Shown here in pieces: positions 60,029 to 62,316 of a stretch of 62,316 nucleotides of DNA. The stretch covers positions 1 through 62,316 of the forward strand of contig NZ_PXZO01000016.1 in assembly GCF_003013475.1 (NCBI RefSeq). Reading direction: 5' to 3'. The notes beneath the pieces are model-generated. The model was not told where the DNA came from. It made no database searches and saw only the letters and a list, made by a program, of their open reading frames with translations. Each line of letters begins with the position of its first letter. Position 1 is the first letter of the stretch. The position numbers and the translations under genes are program-made. The DNA comes from Brevibacillus porteri (GTDB lineage: Bacteria; Bacillota; Bacilli; Brevibacillales; Brevibacillaceae).

Positions 60029-60498
60029 TGCAATCAGGACGTGAGATCAAGTTTCGGGCGTGGAACGGGAAAGAACTAATCAGCGCTGTGTATCCGAAAA
60101 GCAACTACAAATTCGAAGTCGATTGGGACGGTAAATTTAAGCTGCACACATTCAATGAACGCCAGGAGATCACGGACGAATACGGCGAGAGCTGGAAGCA
60201 GCCTATCTGGTCAACTGTCGAGGATGCTGTCATTATGCAATTCACTGGTCTCCGAGACAAGAACGGCAAGGAGATTTATGAAGGGGACATTTTGCGGTAT
60301 CCAGACGCTTACGACAGCGGGAGCGATTGGGAAGAAACACTTAGTGTCGGGGCGATTGAATGGGACGCAAGTCAAGCTCAGTTCACAGTAACAAACAGGC
60401 ATTCGGTTGACCTGGAGTGCTTGTTTGAAGACATCGATGAAGCAGAAGTCATCGGAAATATCTACGAGAATCCTGATCTACTGGAGGTGGGCAAGTAA
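60028..60498 (+). CDS. YopX family phage protein (second copy)
   Basis: Also 156 residues: IKFRAWNGKELISAVYP, VIMQFTGLRDKNGKEIYEGDILRY and EAEVIGNIYENPDLLEVGK. It differs from the first copy in the middle but keeps both ends almost unchanged. Its own end again encodes GGAGGTGG and overlaps the next start by one base (TAATG). Confidence 0.85.
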   Translation: MQSGREIKFRAWNGKELISAVYPKSNYKFEVDWDGKFKLHTFNERQEITDEYGESWKQPIWSTVEDAVIMQFTGLRDKNGKEIYEGDILRYPDAYDSGSDWEETLSVGAIEWDASQAQFTVTNRHSVDLECLFEDIDEAEVIGNIYENPDLLEVGK

Positions 60499-60824
60499 TG
60501 GAGGCAGGACGTGAGTTGGACAAGAAGATAGCCGAGGCAATTGGGTTGCAAGAAATACTACCTGATACGTATATAAGAAACGGTGTACCATCCAACTTGC
60601 CTAAATTCTCGACTACAGGAGATGGCATGTTGATCCTTATTGAGGAGGCAAGAAAGCAAGGTATTTGGTTAGATCATGAAACATTTGCAGATGGGTATGA
60701 AGTGAGCGCCTGCGTTTATCGGGGTAAACACTCTAGGACTATTCTCGCCGATTCAATGTTCAGATCGGAGGACTTGGCTGGTGAATATGCTCGAGTCTAC
60801 ATCAAAGCTAAAGAGGCCATTTAA
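60498..60824 (+). CDS. Phage ABA-sandwich / BC1872-type protein
   Basis: A 108-residue protein: GRELDKKIAEAIGLQEILPDTY...LPKFSTTGDGMLILIEEARKQGIWLDHETFADGYEVSACVYRGK. The 'LDKKIAEAIG ... YST-D-..A' layout fits the small ABA-sandwich family of phages. The start M-E-A-G-R-E copies the start of the two YopX genes (M-Q-A/S-G-R), as if the duplication boundary reached into it. Confidence 0.55.
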   Translation: MEAGRELDKKIAEAIGLQEILPDTYIRNGVPSNLPKFSTTGDGMLILIEEARKQGIWLDHETFADGYEVSACVYRGKHSRTILADSMFRSEDLAGEYARVYIKAKEAI

Positions 60825-60857
60825 CATAAGAGAAATTTTGAAAATGAGGTGGTCAAT

Positions 60858-61031
60858 GTGTTTTGGATCATCGCTGGTATTTGCCTGACAGTTTTCTACG
60901 TCACAAGCTTTTACTTTAGCATGCCGGAAGACTTCTCATGGTGGCAAAGATTGTTGTTACGACTATTTTGGCCCCCGATTGTCTTTGGCTTAATAATCCT
61001 GATAAAGATTGGCGGTATACGGATTATTTAA
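60858..61031 (+). CDS. Small two-pass membrane protein
   Basis: A 57-residue protein from GTG 60858 (GAGGTGG upstream): FWIIAGICLTVFYVTSFYFSM and LLLRLFWPPIVFGLIILIKIGG are two membrane helices. Holin-like in shape but far from lysis genes; function unknown. Confidence 0.5.
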   Translation: MFWIIAGICLTVFYVTSFYFSMPEDFSWWQRLLLRLFWPPIVFGLIILIKIGGIRII

Positions 61032-61058
61032 GAGAAACTGTGATGAGGAGATATGCCA

Positions 61059-61268
61059 ATGAAATGGTGGAACAGGCTTCAATGGAAGCGCAAGAGGAAG
61101 AAGGCCCTGCGTAATATTCGTGAAGGATTTGGTTTCTGGGGAATTTTCATGGTAGATATGACCGACGATCAACTGGAACAGCGGATTATTGATACGGCAC
61201 ATCTGTTTGGTGGAGTCTGCTTTACAGCAGAAGAGGCGATAGAAGCACTAAGGAAGCTGCGTTTTTAA
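61059..61268 (+). CDS. Hypothetical phage protein
   Basis: A 69-residue protein, basic start (KWWNRLQWKRKRKKALRN) and acidic helical end (DMTDDQLEQRIIDTAHLFGGVCFTAEEAIEALRKL). ATG 61059 is spaced properly from GAGGAG. Function unknown. Confidence 0.5.
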   Translation: MKWWNRLQWKRKRKKALRNIREGFGFWGIFMVDMTDDQLEQRIIDTAHLFGGVCFTAEEAIEALRKLRF

Positions 61269-61295
61269 GAGAGATTGTGATAAGGAGTAGCTCAG

Positions 61296-61637
61296 ATGGG
61301 AACTAAATCGATACCTACCCCTCAGCAAGTCGAGAAGGTTCGCAAACTGATTGAGAGCATGGGCCTTTGGGAAGTGGACAAGATTCAGATCAGGTACATT
61401 AGTGATGATTGGGTGCAGTTCAGTTGTGAAAAGAAAGTCATCAATGGCCCTACAGAAATCAGGAACGTACAACGCACGCTGATTGATCGGATAAAAGGCA
61501 GATCCTTTGATGAAAAGGTAGAGCGTGAGCTGCAGCAATTTGTCTCCATGCTGAACAGCGTAATGAAGAGATTCTCCGGCTCAGAGAGAAAGAACAACGG
61601 CTCCAGCAACTCCTGGGATTATAAAGAGAAATTGTGA
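61296..61637 (+). CDS. Hypothetical phage protein
   Basis: A 113-residue protein: PTPQQVEKVRKLIESMGLWEVDKIQIRYISDDWVQFSCEKKVINGPTEIRNVQRTLIDRIKGRSFDEKVERELQQFVSMLNSVMKRF. Mixed alpha-beta, no family. AAGGAGT precedes ATG 61296. Confidence 0.5.
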   Translation: MGTKSIPTPQQVEKVRKLIESMGLWEVDKIQIRYISDDWVQFSCEKKVINGPTEIRNVQRTLIDRIKGRSFDEKVERELQQFVSMLNSVMKRFSGSERKNNGSSNSWDYKEKL

Positions 61638-61652
61638 TGAGGTGAGCGAGGT

Positions 61653-61733
61653 ATGGATAAGCCAAACGGAAAGTTAACACCAATTGAATGGCAAATGTTA
61701 ATCGACGGCCTAGTGGCGCAAATGCCTTTCTAA
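61653..61733 (+). CDS. Very short ORF, possible phage peptide
   Basis: ATG 61653, GAGGTGAGCGAGG upstream, 26 codons: DKPNGKLTPIEWQMLIDGLVAQMPF. The ribosome site is decent and an acidic helix is visible. It may be a real micro-protein or an upstream leader of the next ORF. Confidence 0.35.
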   Translation: MDKPNGKLTPIEWQMLIDGLVAQMPF

Positions 61734-61739
61734 ATCCAA

Positions 61740-61853
61740 TTGTATGCACAGTCCTCGAAGTTGCTTAAGGCACGATTTGATGCACTGGTTGCAGCTGGTT
61801 TCACAGAACCTCAGGCTTTGGAGATTGTGAAAGCCAGAGGAATGGATATTTGA
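61740..61853 (+). CDS. Short ORF, possible phage peptide
   Basis: TTG 61740 begins 37 codons: YAQSSKLLKARFDALVAAGFTEPQALEIVKARGMDI. This reads like a small helical hairpin found at the end of phage early operons. No ribosome site; translation may be coupled to the ORF that ends 6 bp earlier. Confidence 0.35.
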   Translation: MYAQSSKLLKARFDALVAAGFTEPQALEIVKARGMDI

Positions 61854-62316
61854 GAAATGACGATGAGGAGTGCTCCTCGTCAATAACAAACCAAAACCCC
61901 ATAGACACGTGGGCGGGCAGCCTGCCGCACAACCATTAAACCAAGTATTCAAATTTGTATAGTCAGATAAAAATACATGACCATCTCAGAAAAAATCAGA
62001 ATGAGAAGTGTACCATTTTGACCCCCGAGTGTACCACGGTGTACCACTTTTTGGGGGAAATTGGAAACAAGAATCCAGCAATGACGCGGCTTTTAAAAGA
62101 AATGGTACACTACCACACTTGAAAACGAAGTTTTCTATATACGCGACCCCCACCTACGTTCGATCATACGTCATCACACACGTGCAAGGTATAAGGGGTA
62201 TATATAGGATTGTTTATTCGCAAAAAAAGTGCACCAAGTGTACCACTTCGGCTGAAACCCTTGATACGACTGTGTTTTGAAAATGGAAATCGCGGAAAAA
62301 GTGGTACACCGTGGTA
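61854..62316. repeat. Intergenic cluster of GTGTACCA / TGGTACAC repeats
   Basis: No protein gene. GTGTACCA occurs at 62008, 62029, 62039 and 62238, and its complement TGGTACAC at 62103 and 62302. A variant GTGCACCA is at 62229, and a further copy seems cut off by the window end. The pair at 62029-62046 (GTGTACCACGGTGTACCAC) is tightly spaced. Upstream, GAGGAG-TG-CTCCTC (about 61872-61885) is a small hairpin. The cluster could be an origin, a regulator binding array or a terminase-related site. Confidence 0.55.

Larger units (their letters stand above)
39129..62316. mobile_element. Prophage, left part (continues beyond the window)
   Basis: From the glnA terminator to the end the window holds an integrase facing outward, lysogeny regulators, a divergent CI/Cro-like switch, antirepressor, SNF2 helicase, primase-polymerase/helicase, cytosine methyltransferase, YopX and other phage-only families, mostly tightly packed on the plus strand. 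No structural genes are reached, so this is the early region of a temperate phage. The right attachment site is outside the window. Confidence 0.9.

Noticed and set aside
62008..62280. 90-codon ORF at the right end
   Set aside because: Its apparent sequence arises from the GTGTACCA repeats; no ribosome site and poor protein character.

Overview
The window looks like a chromosome segment of a spore-forming Firmicute, most likely Brevibacillus or a close relative. The gene order miaB-ricA-cotE-mutS-mutL ... miaA-hfq-spoVK-hflX-(methionine gamma-lyase-like)-glnR-glnA is the classic Bacillales arrangement. Spore genes (cotE, spoVK, a YheC/YheD protein), an S-layer homology protein, LipL and CbpB agree with this. 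No rRNA or tRNA gene was found. Genus level is an inference from synteny and protein character, not from a search.

Layout. 1-8.3 kb holds housekeeping and envelope genes: a YkvI-like membrane protein (cut by the window edge), an MBL hydrolase, MnmM, YheC/YheD, CbpB, an acyltransferase, LipL and an SLH protein. 8.3-17.1 kb is the conserved block miaB, ricA, cotE, an amidoligase-like gene, mutS and mutL. 17.1-21.9 kb is an AT-rich accessory island with a 5'-truncated HEPN-like gene, a soluble globin-coupled sensor, a YolD-like gene broken by a stop, and an operon of small exported peptides. 21.9-30.2 kb returns to the backbone (RsmJ-like methyltransferase, miaA, hfq, MarR/MFS drug-efflux operon, IF-3 paralogue, DUF4184, spoVK). 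30.3-33.5 kb is a second accessory patch of secreted or membrane proteins and decayed genes. 33.5-39.1 kb holds an RNA ligase, hflX, the gamma-lyase-like gene and the glnRA operon with a GlnR box.

From about 39.13 kb to the end lies the left part of a prophage inserted just behind the glnA terminator. It runs integrase, small regulators, a receptor/peptide signalling module, a divergent CI/Cro-type switch, excisionase-like and BRO antirepressor genes, an AbrB-like protein, a structured RNA, SNF2 helicase, replication genes (prim-pol/helicase), a C5-cytosine methyltransferase with a complete overprinted second frame, cargo genes on the opposite strand, and a long run of small early genes including tandem YopX paralogues. 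The window ends in a cluster of short GTGTACCA repeats.

The most exciting signal is at 41.6-43.7 kb. An XRE-TPR receptor of RRNPP/AimR type is followed by a 55-residue exported pre-peptide that carries GPPEW twice: once at the predicted signal-peptidase cut and once at its C-terminus, with different codons at all synonymous positions except Trp. Immediately downstream are a 9-bp inverted repeat over a promoter, a terminator, a second promoter and a 51-codon ORF. This matches the layout of phage arbitrium systems but with an unfamiliar peptide type. The chromosomal island at 20 kb encodes two more exported mini-proteins ending in ADPDW and AEPDW, which look like members of the same peptide class without an adjacent receptor.
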